Source: Brachybacterium subflavum
Lineage (GTDB): Bacteria; Actinomycetota; Actinomycetes; Actinomycetales; Dermabacteraceae
Assembly (NCBI RefSeq): GCF_009299795.1
Contig: NZ_VIGP01000002.1
Span: 482,898 to 546,897, forward strand
Direction of reading: 5' to 3'
DNA length: 64,000 bases
Below are positions 1 through 8,426 of the stretch, one piece after another. The notes beneath the pieces are model-generated. The model saw nothing but the letters and a program-made list of their open reading frames with translations. It did not search any database and was not told the origin of the DNA. Both the position numbers and the translations under genes were made by a program. Position 1 is the first letter of the stretch. The number at the start of each line of letters is the position of its first letter.

Positions 1-1
1 C

Positions 2-7
2 TAGGCT
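2..7 (+). promoter_or_regulatory. -10 hexamer of a leaderless promoter
   Basis: TAGGCT ends exactly 7 nt before the ATG at 15, and there is no purine-rich ribosome binding site between them. This is the same geometry seen at about ten other genes in the window, so transcription probably begins at the A of the ATG. The -35 region lies outside the window. Confidence 0.5.
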
Positions 8-14
8 TGACCCC

Positions 15-1034
15 ATGAGCAACGAGGCCTTCGCGCCCTCCCCCGACCGCTACGAGAGCACCGACTACCGCCGGGTCGGCGACTCCGGCCTACGCCTGCC
101 GCCGATCTCGTTGGGCTTCTGGCAGAACTTCGGCGAGGACCGCGACCCCGGCACGCTGACCTCGATCGTGCGCCGCGCCTTCGACATGGGCATCACCCAC
201 TTCGACCTGGCCAACAACTACGGCCCGCCTCCCGGCAGCGCCGAGTCCCACCTGGGCCGGATCCTCGCCCGCGACTTCGGCCGCCACCGCGACGAGCTGG
301 TGATCTCCACGAAGGCCGGCTACCTCATGTGGGACGGCCCCTACGGCGACGGCGGCTCGCGCAAGTACCTGCTGAGCTCGCTCGACCAGTCCCTGGACCG
401 CCTGGGCCTGGAGTACGTCGACATCTTCTACCACCACCGCGAGGACCCCGAGACCCCGCTCGAGGAGACCATGGGCGCGCTCGCCCACGCCGTCCACACG
501 GGCAAGGCCCTGTACGCCGGGATCTCGAACTACTCGCCCGAGCACACCCGCGAGGCCGCCCGCATCCTCGATGGCCACGGGGTGCCGCTGCTCATCCACC
601 AGCCCTCGTACTCGATGTTCAACCGCCATGTCGAGGACGGTCTGCTGGAGACCGCCTCGGATCTGGGCATCGGCCTGGCCGTCTTCTCACCGCTGCAGCA
701 GGGGCTGCTGACCAGCAAGTACCTGAGGGGCGTCCCGCAGGGCTCGCGCGCCGCCGGCGCCTCCCCGTTCCTCTCCGCCACCCAGACGGAGGACGAGACG
801 TACCAGGAGCGCGTGCGGGGGCTCGCGAAGATCGCCGAGTCCCGCGGGCAGAGCCTCGCGCAGATGGCGCTCGCCTGGGTGCTGCGCCACCGCGAGGTCG
901 CGACCGCGCTCGTGGGCGCCTCCTCGACCACCCAGCTCGAGCAGAACGTCGAGGCCGCCCGCAGTGCCGAGTTCACCGACTCGGAGCTCGCCGCGATCGA
1001 CGAGTTCGCGGTCGACGGCACCGGGCGGAAGTGA
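15..1034 (+). CDS. Aldo/keto reductase, YghZ (L-glyceraldehyde 3-phosphate reductase) type
   Basis: A 339-residue soluble (beta/alpha)8 NADPH-dependent carbonyl reductase. The catalytic tetrad can be read directly: D64 and Y69 in a DLANNYG motif, K100 in ISTKAGY, and H140 in DIFYHHR. The run STKAGY-MW-GPYG-GGSRKYL followed by SLDQSL-RLGLEYVDIFY is typical of the YghZ/Gpr branch (AKR14), which reduces short aldehydes including L-glyceraldehyde 3-phosphate and methylglyoxal. The length is normal for the family. The gene seems to be a single transcription unit: the start is probably leaderless and a 57-bp palindrome lies 28 nt after the stop. The real substrate cannot be told from sequence. Confidence 0.9.
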   Translation: MSNEAFAPSPDRYESTDYRRVGDSGLRLPPISLGFWQNFGEDRDPGTLTSIVRRAFDMGITHFDLANNYGPPPGSAESHLGRILARDFGRHRDELVISTKAGYLMWDGPYGDGGSRKYLLSSLDQSLDRLGLEYVDIFYHHREDPETPLEETMGALAHAVHTGKALYAGISNYSPEHTREAARILDGHGVPLLIHQPSYSMFNRHVEDGLLETASDLGIGLAVFSPLQQGLLTSKYLRGVPQGSRAAGASPFLSATQTEDETYQERVRGLAKIAESRGQSLAQMALAWVLRHREVATALVGASSTTQLEQNVEAARSAEFTDSELAAIDEFAVDGTGRK

Positions 1035-1061
1035 GCACGCTCAGGAAGTGAGTACCCTCAG

Positions 1062-1118
1062 CGAGAGGAGAGAAGATGTCGTCAAACCGCTCTTATGACG
1101 ACGACTTCTCACCTCTCG
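1062..1118. repeat. 57-bp palindromic element, family A copy 1
   Basis: An imperfect inverted repeat whose ends are CGAGAGG and CACCTCTCG, with inner arms GTCGTCA and TGACGACGAC around a CGCTCTTA centre. Copies of identical length occur at 15032-15088 and 28779-28835. It lies between two co-directional genes, 28 nt after the stop of the aldo/keto reductase. There is no U-tract, so it is not a classical intrinsic terminator. Confidence 0.75.
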
Positions 1119-1197
1119 GTGGGCCGTGACCCGTCGGATCTGTGGGTGAGGCCACCGCGACAGGGGCGCTCGGCGACCGCGGTGGGATGATCGGGAA

Positions 1198-1824
1198 ATG
1201 CGCATTTCCCCCGTCCGCTGGCTCATCGCGGGGGCCACGCTCGCTCTTTTCCTGCTGGTCTTCTACCTCTCGGGCTGGGTGGGGCCGACGGAGTCGCTCG
1301 ACATCCGCGTGCTCACCTCGCTGTGGACGAACGGCACGCCGCGGCTGCTGTGGATCGTCTCGGTGCCGTGGCTCATCCTGTGCAGCATCGTCGTGATCGC
1401 GATCGGCATCCGCCGAGATCGCGCCATGGACGGTCTGCGCGCCTTCGCCCTGCTGGCGATCTGCAACGTGCTCGGTCAGGTGCTGAAGAAGATCGTGCTG
1501 CACCGCGACTCGATCGTGCTCACCGTGGACAACACCTACCCCAGCGGCCACATGATCGCCTTCGCCTCGGTCGCGCTCGCCCTGCGCATCGTGCTGCCGC
1601 GGCGCATGCGCAGGCCCTTCACCGTGATCGCCGCGCTCGTGCTGTGCGTGGTCGCCTTCGAGCTCGTCCACTACGGCTGGCACCGCCCCAGCGACGTGGT
1701 CGGATCGCTGCTGCTGGTCACCGCCGTCGGCGTGCTCGGCGGCGGGTCGAGGGATCAGGGCGATGCCGAGAACGCGGGCGGGGGACGCGATCGTCCCGAG
1801 CCGATCCTCCCGCCCGGCGCCTGA
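1198..1824 (+). CDS. PAP2-family membrane phosphatase (paralogue 1)
   Basis: A 208-residue integral membrane protein of the type 2 phosphatidic acid phosphatase superfamily, which dephosphorylates lipid phosphates such as phosphatidate or undecaprenyl pyrophosphate at the membrane face. Motif 1 is K97-x5-R103, motif 2 is PSGH at 115-118, and motif 3 provides H162 and D166 in WHRPSDV. The Ser-Arg that normally opens motif 3 is replaced by E155-L156, and the same change occurs in the paralogue at 4494. There are about five membrane segments and a short charged tail (from about 185). No clear ribosome binding site precedes the ATG; a GATGAT hexamer 6 nt upstream resembles the leaderless starts nearby. 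The substrate is unknown. Confidence 0.85.
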   Translation: MRISPVRWLIAGATLALFLLVFYLSGWVGPTESLDIRVLTSLWTNGTPRLLWIVSVPWLILCSIVVIAIGIRRDRAMDGLRAFALLAICNVLGQVLKKIVLHRDSIVLTVDNTYPSGHMIAFASVALALRIVLPRRMRRPFTVIAALVLCVVAFELVHYGWHRPSDVVGSLLLVTAVGVLGGGSRDQGDAENAGGGRDRPEPILPPGA

Positions 1825-1890
1825 GAACCCGAGACGACAGGCGGCCAGTGACGGGCACGGCCGACACCCCACGGCGTCAGATCCGCGCAG

Positions 1891-1939
1891 GGGACGATTC
1901 CGTGCCGTTCACCCCTCGAACACCGCACGGAATCCTCCC
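1891..1939. terminator. Hairpin between convergent genes
   Basis: Seventeen-base arms (1891-1907 and 1923-1939) pair with two mismatches around a 15-nt loop; the core GATTCCGTGC / GCACGGAATC is perfect. It sits between the stops of the PAP2 gene and the convergent gluconate permease, where a bidirectional terminator is expected. No U-run is visible. Confidence 0.5.
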
Positions 1940-2042
1940 GAACGCGGGTTCGATGATGCGGGCGGGCCTGGCGCCTGAGCATGGCGAGCGGCTACCGGGG
2001 CGGGCTCGCCGGCCGAGCCGCCGAGCCGCCGGGCCGCCTGCC

Positions 2043-3419
2043 TCAGAAGATCGCGTAGACGGCGAGCACGAAGGCGAAGCCGACCACGGACTCGATGCCC
2101 TGCTGGACGGTCCAGGTCTTCAGGGTGGTCTTCACGTCCATGCCCATGAGGCGCCCGACGAGCCAGAAGCCGGAGTCGTTCACGTGCCCGGCGAAGACGG
2201 AGCCCGCGGCGGCCGCGAGCGTGATCGCGGCGGTGTCGATCGCGCCGTAGCCGCCGGCCATCACGGCCGGGGACAGCAGACCCGCGGTGGTCACCAGAGC
2301 GACCGTCGCCGAGCCCTGTGCCAGGCGCAGGGCGAGGGCGATGACGTAGGCGGCGAAGATGACGGGCATGCCCCAGGAGTCGAGCGTCGAGGCGAGCGCG
2401 TCGCCGATCCCGGAGGCGCGCAGCACGCCGCCGAACATGCCGCCGGCGCCGGTGATGAGGATGACCGAGGCGACCTGGCCCAGCGTGGAGTCCACGAGCT
2501 TCTCGAGCGCCGAGCCGTCCTGGCCGCGGAACTTCCCGAGCACGAGCATGGCCACCAGGACGGTGATCAGCAGGGCGACGGGCGATTCGCCGATCAGGCG
2601 CAGGGCCTGCACCCAGCTCGCGTCGGCGTCCACGACCTTCGCGGTGCCCAGGGCGTCCAGTCCGGTGTTCAGCAGGATCAGCACGAGCGGGAGCGCGACG
2701 ACCGCGAGCACGGTGGACGCCTTCGGAGGCACGGCCGGCTGGTCATCGTCGGTGCCGAACAGGTCGGGGACGAGCAGCGGCGTGCGCTTGTTGACGAAGG
2801 TCGCCCACAGGTAGCCGGAGACGTACCAGACCGGGAAGGCGATGATCAGGCCGACCAGCAGCACCATGCCCAGGTTCGCGCCGAAGAAGTCGCTCGCGGC
2901 GACCGGGCCGGGGTGCGGCGGCACGAACACGTGCATGACCGAGAACGCCGCCGCCGAGCTCAGTCCGTACAGCAGCAGGTTCTTCCCGCCGATGCGCCGG
3001 GCGACCGCGAAGATGATCGGCAGCATGACCACCAGGCCGGCGTCGAAGAAGATCGGGAAGCCCAGCACCAGGGAGGTCAGGCCCAGGGCGAAGGCGGCGC
3101 GCTTCTCGCCGAAGACGGCGACCATCTTCTCGGCGATCACCTTGGCGCCGCCGCTGGACTCGATGAGGCGTCCGAGCACGGCGCCGAAGCCGATGAGCAG
3201 GGCGACGGATCCGAGAGTGGACCCGAAGCCGTCGACGAGCGTCTCGATGATCGCGCCGGAGGGGATGCCCGTGGCCAGGGCCGTCAGCAGCGAGACGATG
3301 ACCAGCACCAGGAAGGCGTGCAGCCTCACCTTGATGACCAGGAACAGGATCAGCGCGACGGCGACCGCGGCGATGCCGAGGAGGGGGCCGGCGCCCAGGG
3401 TCTGGGTCCAGTTGTCCAT
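2043..3419 (-). CDS. gntP: Gluconate:H+ symporter, GntP family
   Basis: A 458-residue polytopic permease of the GntP family, which imports gluconate or related sugar acids with protons. The sequence is hydrophobic over nearly its whole length (about 12-14 segments) and contains the family-like runs GFGAVLGRLIE, PHPGPVAA, ITGAGGMFGGVL and AGHVNDSGFW near the C-terminus. The start MDNWTQT is chosen because GGAG lies 8 nt upstream; an in-frame start 96 nt earlier would add an arginine-rich tail with no support. The gene is divergent from a FadR-type GntR regulator, and a 31-bp inverted repeat lies in the shared promoter region, so repression relieved by a sugar acid is likely. No gluconate kinase is encoded nearby. 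Confidence 0.92.
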   Translation of the reverse strand: MDNWTQTLGAGPLLGIAAVAVALILFLVIKVRLHAFLVLVIVSLLTALATGIPSGAIIETLVDGFGSTLGSVALLIGFGAVLGRLIESSGGAKVIAEKMVAVFGEKRAAFALGLTSLVLGFPIFFDAGLVVMLPIIFAVARRIGGKNLLLYGLSSAAAFSVMHVFVPPHPGPVAASDFFGANLGMVLLVGLIIAFPVWYVSGYLWATFVNKRTPLLVPDLFGTDDDQPAVPPKASTVLAVVALPLVLILLNTGLDALGTAKVVDADASWVQALRLIGESPVALLITVLVAMLVLGKFRGQDGSALEKLVDSTLGQVASVILITGAGGMFGGVLRASGIGDALASTLDSWGMPVIFAAYVIALALRLAQGSATVALVTTAGLLSPAVMAGGYGAIDTAAITLAAAAGSVFAGHVNDSGFWLVGRLMGMDVKTTLKTWTVQQGIESVVGFAFVLAVYAIF

Positions 3420-3526
3420 GGGGATTCTCCGTTGAATGCGGGTGGGAAGCAGAGTGGTCCGGGTGGGGCGGCGATGCCTGCGCGCCCACGGCAACCGGCG
3501 GCGACCGCCGAACACACGACCGCAAA

Positions 3527-3557
3527 GGTACTACTTTATGCGCGCTAAGGTAGCACC
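3527..3557. promoter_or_regulatory. Palindromic operator between gntP and its GntR regulator
   Basis: Twelve-base arms GGTACTACTTTA and TAAGGTAGCACC pair with two mismatches across a 7-nt GC spacer. The element lies in the 271-bp divergent promoter region, 108 bp upstream of the permease start, in a patch distinctly richer in A+T than its surroundings. Its position and dyad symmetry suit a dimeric FCD-class GntR repressor controlling both directions. Assignment to this regulator is an inference. Confidence 0.6.
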
Positions 3558-3626
3558 ATTGAAGCGGGCGCTGGGACCCCGGATCATCGTTCGATCCGCC
3601 GACGCCCTCCGCCCGCGCGGCGCCCG

Positions 3627-3671
3627 CGCAGCCCTCGCAGTCCCCGCAGTCCTCGCAGTCCTCGCAGTCCT
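3627..3671 (+). repeat. Five 9-bp tandem repeats
   Basis: Five consecutive 9-mers of the form CGCAGTCCT (the first two degenerate) lie just upstream of the regulator's ribosome binding site, inside its 5' untranslated region. The unit is in frame with the regulator, but translation across it is not supported because a strong AAGGAG site precedes the ATG at 3691. The copy number may vary between strains. Confidence 0.7.
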
Positions 3672-3690
3672 CGACGATGAAGGAGTCGCC

Positions 3691-4392
3691 ATGCCCACGT
3701 CGGCCATGCACGAGGGGGTCCTGGACGATCTGGGCCGGCGCATCACCGATGGCCGCCTCCCCGAGGGCTCCGTGCACACGCTCTCCGGCATCGAGAAGGA
3801 CTGCCGCGCCTCGCGGACCGTGGCACGGGAGGCCGTGCGCGTGCTCGAGTCCCTCGGCATGGTCGCCTCTCGTCGGCGCGTGGGCATCACGGTGCAGCCC
3901 CGCGGGGCCTGGGACGCCTTCTCCCCGCGCCTGATCGACTGGCAGCTGGCCGGCCCGTTCCGCCAGCGCCAGCTCGAGGCGCTCGCCGAGCTGCGCGTGG
4001 CTGCCGAGCCGATGGCCGCCCATCTCGCCGCACGCCGCGCCGACTCCCGCCAGTGCGCGGAGCTGCGACGCCTGGCCGATCGGCTCGTGGACCTGGGAGG
4101 ACGGGGCCTGGGCGATTCCGAGGACTACCTCGAGGCCGACGTCGCCTTCCACGACCTGCTTCTGGCAGCCTCCGGGAACCCGCAGCTGACCTCTCTCGCT
4201 CGCCCGGTGCGCGCGGTGCTCGAGGGCCGCAACCGCCTGGGGCTCACTCCCCCGCTGCCCGTCGAGGGCACGCTCGAGGAGCACATGCGGGTCGCGCTCG
4301 CGATCGCCGACGGGGACGCGGAGGCCGCCGAGAGCTGCTCCCGGTCGCACATGCGCACGGTGTGGGGCGAGGTGCGCCGGACGGACGACTGA
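3691..4392 (+). CDS. GntR-family (FadR/FCD) transcriptional regulator
   Basis: A 233-residue DNA-binding repressor with an N-terminal winged helix (about residues 8-68; SRTVAREAVRVLESLGMV is the recognition region) and a C-terminal all-helical FCD ligand domain (about 90-225). The FCD metal/ligand residues are visible as EADVAFHDLLL, EEHMRVAL and RSHMR. The start at 3691 follows AAGGAG at 3680-3685; longer readings run through tandem repeats. It is divergent from gntP and probably represses that gene and itself through the 3527-3557 palindrome, with gluconate or a derivative as inducer. A perfect 16-nt palindrome overlaps the stop codon (4391-4406). Confidence 0.88.
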   Translation: MPTSAMHEGVLDDLGRRITDGRLPEGSVHTLSGIEKDCRASRTVAREAVRVLESLGMVASRRRVGITVQPRGAWDAFSPRLIDWQLAGPFRQRQLEALAELRVAAEPMAAHLAARRADSRQCAELRRLADRLVDLGGRGLGDSEDYLEADVAFHDLLLAASGNPQLTSLARPVRAVLEGRNRLGLTPPLPVEGTLEEHMRVALAIADGDAEAAESCSRSHMRTVWGEVRRTDD

Positions 4393-4406
4393 GCGTCGCG
4401 ACGCTC
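4391..4406. terminator. Short perfect palindrome at the regulator stop
   Basis: GAGCGTCGCGACGCTC is perfectly self-complementary and begins within the TGA of the GntR gene. It could form a compact hairpin that ends the transcript, but there is no U-tract, so termination is only suggested. Confidence 0.3.
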
Positions 4407-4493
4407 CCACCTGCAGATGTTCGCTGGGAAGAGCGTGTGCGAGATGCCACCGCCCCCTTCGAGGCGCACGGGCCGCGATGCCATCATCGGGGC

Positions 4494-5219
4494 GTGCTCA
4501 CCACGGAACAGGACTCGCAGACCCTGACCGCGGACCTCACGCGCGACGCGACCCGAGCGCGCCCTCTCGACGCGGACCGTCGGCAGATGATCCTCCGCGC
4601 CCTGGTGGCCGTCATCTCGACCGGGATGTTCCTCGTCCTCTACCGGCTCTCGGGGTCGTACCGGCCCGCGGAGCAGCTGGACCTCGGCATCTTCTGGATG
4701 CTGGAGACGCACGGCAACCCCACGCTGCTGCGTGCCGTCTCCGTGCCCACGCTGATGCTGAGCAGCGCGGTCGTGCTCCTGATCGCCGCAGGCCGGGGCA
4801 GGGCGATGCGGGGCGTGCGCGCTCTTATGATCCTGGCCGCCTGCAACGTGCTGGGCCAGGTGCTCAAGGGCTTCGTGTTCGGGCGCGATGCGATCGCGAC
4901 GGATCAGGGCAACTCGTTCCCCAGCGGACACATGATCGCCTTCGGGTCGGTGGCAATGGCCCTGTGGATCGTGGTCCCCGGCGCGATGCGCGGCGTCGTC
5001 GCGATCGTCGCTGCCCTCGTGCTCGCCGCGGCCGCCTTCGAACTCGTGCACTACGGCTGGCACCGTCCCAGCGACGTGGCCGGATCGCTCCTCCTCGTCA
5101 CGGCCGTCGGAGCGGTCGGCGGCGGCGCGAGCTGCGGCCGCGAGTCCTGCCGGCGCTCGTCGCTCACAGCACGGAGGCGAGGAACCCCTGCAGACGATCC
5201 GACTGCGGGTGGTCGATGA
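4494..5219 (+). CDS. PAP2-family membrane phosphatase (paralogue 2)
   Basis: A 241-residue paralogue of the 1198 gene. It shares CNVLGQVLK, the PSGHMIAF motif and an [14 protein letters not shown] block that again lacks the usual Ser-Arg of motif 3. It has about five membrane helices and a hydrophilic N-terminal extension of about 35 residues. The GTG start is preceded by CATCAT-CGGGGC, which resembles the sequence before the ATG of paralogue 1 (GATGAT-CGGGAA), so the two promoters also look duplicated. The 3' end overlaps the convergent ABC ATPase gene by 56 bp, and the C-terminal 20 or so residues are arginine-rich and unconserved in character. It presumably acts on lipid phosphates; the substrate is unknown. 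Confidence 0.8.
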   Translation: MLTTEQDSQTLTADLTRDATRARPLDADRRQMILRALVAVISTGMFLVLYRLSGSYRPAEQLDLGIFWMLETHGNPTLLRAVSVPTLMLSSAVVLLIAAGRGRAMRGVRALMILAACNVLGQVLKGFVFGRDAIATDQGNSFPSGHMIAFGSVAMALWIVVPGAMRGVVAIVAALVLAAAAFELVHYGWHRPSDVAGSLLLVTAVGAVGGGASCGRESCRRSSLTARRRGTPADDPTAGGR

Positions 5220-6057
5220 CCTGCTCGGGGCTGCCCTGCTCGAGGATCTGCCCGTCGGCCATGAAGACGACCTGGTCGGCGACCTCGCGGGCGAAGCCCA
5301 TCTCGTGGGTGACCACGACCATGGTCATGCCGCCCTCTGCGAGCTCCTTGAGGACAGTGAGCACCTCGGCGACGAGCTCGGGGTCCAGGGCCGACGTGGG
5401 CTCGTCGAAGAGCATCAGCTCGGGCTCCATCGCCAGCGCACGGGCGATCGCCACCCGCTGCTGCTGGCCGCCGGAGAGCTCCGAGGGGTAGTGCTCGGCG
5501 CGATCGGCCAGCCCCACGCGCTCGAGGAGCGCGAGCGCGTCCTTCTCGGCCTGCGCCTTGGGGCGGCCGAGCACGTGCACGGGCGCCTCCATGACGTTCT
5601 GCAGGGCCGTCATGTGCGGGAACAGATCGAAGCGCTGGAAGACCATGCCGATGCGGGCGCGCTGGCGGGCGATCTCCTTCGGGGAGAGCTTCTGCCAGCG
5701 GCCGTCGGGCAGGGGCTCCTCGGCGTATCCCTGGGTGACGCCGGCGATGCGCACGCGGCCCGCCGTGGGCTCCTCGAGCTGGTTGATGCAGCGCAGCAGC
5801 GTGGACTTGCCCGAGCCCGAGGGGCCGATCAGCACGGCCACCTCGCCCTCGGCCACGCGCAGGTCGCAGTCCTTGAGCACGTGCAGCTCGCCGAAGGCCT
5901 TGTGCACGCCCTCGAGCGCGATGAGGGCGGGGCCCTCGGCCGGGGCCGCGGGGTCCGACGGGGCAGCGTCCGACGGGGCAACGTCCGACGGGGCAGCGGG
6001 CGCCGCCTGGTCGTCCGGTGCGTTCGCCCGATGGGTGTTCCGGGGGTCCTGGCTCAT
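5164..6057 (-). CDS. Polar amino acid ABC importer, ATP-binding subunit
   Basis: A GlnQ/HisP-type ATPase of 297 residues and the last gene of a three-gene importer operon. Walker A is GPSGSGKST, the signature is LSGGQQQR, Walker B is [14 protein letters not shown] and the switch histidine lies in [10 protein letters not shown]. The first 40 or so residues are an Ala/Pro/Asp linker with a repeated APSD motif, encoded by a short tandem repeat near 5960-6000. The ATG at 6057 overlaps the permease stop by one base (TGATG), so translation is coupled. It powers uptake through the permease encoded just upstream. The 3' end overlaps a PAP2 gene on the other strand. Confidence 0.93.
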   Translation of the reverse strand: MSQDPRNTHRANAPDDQAAPAAPSDVAPSDAAPSDPAAPAEGPALIALEGVHKAFGELHVLKDCDLRVAEGEVAVLIGPSGSGKSTLLRCINQLEEPTAGRVRIAGVTQGYAEEPLPDGRWQKLSPKEIARQRARIGMVFQRFDLFPHMTALQNVMEAPVHVLGRPKAQAEKDALALLERVGLADRAEHYPSELSGGQQQRVAIARALAMEPELMLFDEPTSALDPELVAEVLTVLKELAEGGMTMVVVTHEMGFAREVADQVVFMADGQILEQGSPEQVIDHPQSDRLQGFLASVL

Positions 6058-7034
6058 CACAGCTCCACCTCCGGGAGGGAGTTCTTGGGGGTCGTCGAGG
6101 CGCTGTTCACGGCCCGCTGGCGGGCGCGGCGGCCGCGCTTCGTCGGTCCGGCGCCGCCGGGGCGGTCATCGAAGCCGCGGCCGAAGTAGCGCTCGAGGTA
6201 GTACTGGCCCACCATCAGCACGCTCGTGATCGCGAGGTACCAGATCGCGGCGACGACCAGCAGCGGGATCGGCGCGTACAGCTTGTTGGCGATCGCGTTG
6301 GTCGCGAAGGTGAGGTCCAGGGTGAAGGGCACCGCGAGCACCAGCGAGGTGGTCTTGAGCATGCCGATGGTCTCGTTGCCCAGCGGCGGCACGATCACGC
6401 GCATGGCCTGCGGAATGATGATCCGCCGCAGGATCTGGCCGTTGCCCATGCCCAGCGCCTTGGATGCCTCGCTCTGGCCCTTGTCCACGGAGTTCAGGCC
6501 CGAGCGGATGATCTCGGCGAGATAGGCGCCCTCGTTGAGCCCGAGGCCGACGACGGCCGCCCAGAACGCCGGGAAGTAGTCGCGCGTGGAGAAGGAGAAC
6601 CACTCGGGGCCGAAGGGGACGCCCACGGTGATCTTCGGGACGATCACCGTGAACAGGCCCCAGAACACCAGCTGGGTGTACACCGGGGTGCCGCGGAAGA
6701 CGAAGATGTATGCCCAGGAGACGCCGCGCAGCACGGGGTTCTCGCTGCGTCGCATGATCGCCGCGGTGAGCGCGACGATCGTTCCCAGCACCATCGAGAG
6801 CACCGTGATCAGCAGGGTCCAGCCCACGCCCTGGACGACCTTCACGTCCAGGATGTAGGTGGCGACCGTGCCCCAGTCGAAGACGGGGTTGGTGACAAGG
6901 AAGTTCGCGAGGGCGAGCACCAGCAGCACCACGATGACGGCGCTGATCCAGGTGCCCGGGCGCGGGCTGCGCTTGGCGCGGATGCGGCCCGGGATCGGGT
7001 CGGCGGGCGCGGGCGAGGGCTGTGTCGTGCTCAC
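6057..7034 (-). CDS. Polar amino acid ABC importer, permease subunit
   Basis: A 325-residue inner-membrane permease of the HAAT/PAAT type. After a Pro-rich cytoplasmic N-terminus it has about five to six membrane segments. The conserved cytoplasmic EAA loop reads [21 protein letters not shown], followed by PPLGNE. The [10 protein letters not shown] run is typical of histidine/glutamine/cystine permeases. The GTG start overlaps the stop of the binding-protein gene by 4 bp (GTGA), and its own stop overlaps the ATPase start. The basic C-terminal tail (GRRARQR) is unusual but harmless. Amino acid specificity cannot be inferred from sequence. Confidence 0.93.
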   Translation of the reverse strand: MSTTQPSPAPADPIPGRIRAKRSPRPGTWISAVIVVLLVLALANFLVTNPVFDWGTVATYILDVKVVQGVGWTLLITVLSMVLGTIVALTAAIMRRSENPVLRGVSWAYIFVFRGTPVYTQLVFWGLFTVIVPKITVGVPFGPEWFSFSTRDYFPAFWAAVVGLGLNEGAYLAEIIRSGLNSVDKGQSEASKALGMGNGQILRRIIIPQAMRVIVPPLGNETIGMLKTTSLVLAVPFTLDLTFATNAIANKLYAPIPLLVVAAIWYLAITSVLMVGQYYLERYFGRGFDDRPGGAGPTKRGRRARQRAVNSASTTPKNSLPEVEL

Positions 7035-7963
7035 TGCGGGTCCACTTCCGAGGTCTTGATCATGCCGGCGGCGTTGCCCCAGGCATCGAGGATGTCGTGC
7101 ATGGCGCCGGAGTCGATGAGGTGCTGGACCGCGCCGCGGATCGCCTTCGCGAGCTCCGGCTGGTCCTTGGAGACGACGATCCCGTACAGGGCCGCGTCCT
7201 CGATGTCGCCCACCTGCTCGAGGGTCCCGCGGGACTTCTCGATCGCGTAGGCGACCACCGGGGAGTCGCCGATCAGGACGTCGGCCTTCCCGCCCGCGGC
7301 GGCAGTCGCGGCGTCGGCGTTGCCCACGTAGGGCTGGTCGATGACGCCCTGGCCGCCGTCCTTCCGGCAGGCGGCGTCGCGCTCGGCGACGACGTCGTCC
7401 ATGTAGGTGCCGACCTGGTGGGCGACGCGCGCGCCGCACAGGTCGGGCGGGGTGATGCCGTAGGGGTTGCCCGTCTTCACCGCATAGGACATGCCGGCGG
7501 AGAAGTAGGAGACCATCGAGACCTGCTTGAGCCGGTCGGGGTCGATGGTGAAGCTCGAGATCCCCACGTCGTACTTCGAGCCGATCGAGGGGATGATCTG
7601 CGCGAACACCGCGGACTCGGTGCGCGTCTCCAGTCCCAGCACCTTGCCGACGCCGCTGAGGATGTCCATGTCGATGCCCACGGCCCCGCCGTCCGAGCCC
7701 ACGAACTCGCCGGGCGCGTAGTTCAGGGCCGCGCCGTTGACGAGAGTGCCGCGCTCGCGGACGTCCTTCGGGACGAGGCCCGCGAGGTCGTCCTGCTTCG
7801 TGATGCCCGAGAGGTCGATCGTCGGGATCGCGTTGGTCTCGGCGTCCAGGCGCTCGGAGGCGTGGGTGCAGCCGCCGAGGGCCGGCACCGTGATCGCGGT
7901 GCCGAGAGCGAGGGGCAGCGCGCGCAGCAGGGTGCGTCTGCGGGGCCGGGATGACGGGAACAC
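7031..7963 (-). CDS. Amino acid ABC importer, substrate-binding lipoprotein
   Basis: A 310-residue solute-binding protein, family 3 type, and the first gene of the importer operon. The N-terminus has an RRR motif, a hydrophobic stretch and a lipobox ending ALGGC, so it is exported and lipid-anchored; the twin-arginine pattern suggests Tat export. The core shows the family's GxDMD motif (GIDMDILSG), a DVGISSFTIDPDR segment and a C-terminal KSRGTLEQVGDI region. I start it at the GTG at 7963, because a well-spaced promoter (TTGTCG, 17 bp, TAAACT) ends 7 nt upstream. A TTG 36 nt earlier would lie inside that promoter's -35 box. Confidence 0.9.
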   Translation of the reverse strand: MFPSSRPRRRTLLRALPLALGTAITVPALGGCTHASERLDAETNAIPTIDLSGITKQDDLAGLVPKDVRERGTLVNGAALNYAPGEFVGSDGGAVGIDMDILSGVGKVLGLETRTESAVFAQIIPSIGSKYDVGISSFTIDPDRLKQVSMVSYFSAGMSYAVKTGNPYGITPPDLCGARVAHQVGTYMDDVVAERDAACRKDGGQGVIDQPYVGNADAATAAAGGKADVLIGDSPVVAYAIEKSRGTLEQVGDIEDAALYGIVVSKDQPELAKAIRGAVQHLIDSGAMHDILDAWGNAAGMIKTSEVDPQ

Positions 7964-7970
7964 GAGTGGA

Positions 7971-7999
7971 AGTTTATGCAGAGGTATGCATGACGACAA
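7971..7999 (-). promoter_or_regulatory. Promoter of the amino acid importer operon (leaderless)
   Basis: Reading the minus strand, TTGTCG (7999-7994) and TAAACT (7976-7971) are separated by exactly 17 bp, and TAAACT ends 7 nt before the GTG at 7963. This is the clearest sigma-70-type promoter in the window and implies an mRNA that begins at the start codon. Confidence 0.7.
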
Positions 8000-8054
8000 A
8001 TCCGTGGGGTGTGGGGCACACGGGGCGCGGGCACGCAGCCGTGCGCCGCCCCTC

Positions 8055-8351
8055 TCAGATCGGCCGGAGGACGACCGTGCGCGGAGGCTCTCTCAGCACA
8101 TCGACCGCCTCGCTCATCCCGTGCTCGGCCGCGTCGCGCATGTGCGCCTCGAAGGCGGCGGCGCTCTCCCATTCCTGCATCGCGTAGAACGCCCCGGGAC
8201 TCGCAGGGTCCGCGTATTCGCGCGAACTGATCATGCCGGGCTTGCGCGACGTCTGGATGGCGTCCGACAACCGACGACGCGCCTCGCTCTCGTATCCGGG
8301 CTCCGCCTGGATGCTGATCAGCACCATCACACCGCCATCAGGACTGCTCAT
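8055..8351 (-). CDS. Antibiotic biosynthesis monooxygenase (ABM) domain protein
   Basis: A 98-residue single-domain protein with the dimeric ferredoxin-like fold of ABM/YgiN-type proteins. It has the usual pattern: a beta strand MVLISIQA, then GYESEARRRLSD, a SREYADP turn, then FYAMQEWES and FEAHMRD. Members include quinol monooxygenases and heme-degrading or small cofactor-free oxygenases, and many have unknown function. The ATG at 8351 is chosen because GGGAGGG lies just upstream; a later ATG (8327) is possible. It is transcribed in the same direction as the importer genes but separated from them by a dedicated promoter. Confidence 0.75.
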   Translation of the reverse strand: MSSPDGGVMVLISIQAEPGYESEARRRLSDAIQTSRKPGMISSREYADPASPGAFYAMQEWESAAAFEAHMRDAAEHGMSEAVDVLREPPRTVVLRPI

Positions 8352-8426
8352 GATCCCTCCCGCATATCCGGCGACCATGCTGCCCGCAGTCGCGCTGCGA
8401 GCGCACGCCTCCTTCGTCCCTCGTTC

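Noticed and set aside
7977..7999. TTG start for the amino acid binding protein
   Set aside because: The TTG is the first triplet of the -35 element of a well-spaced promoter whose -10 lies 7 nt before the GTG.
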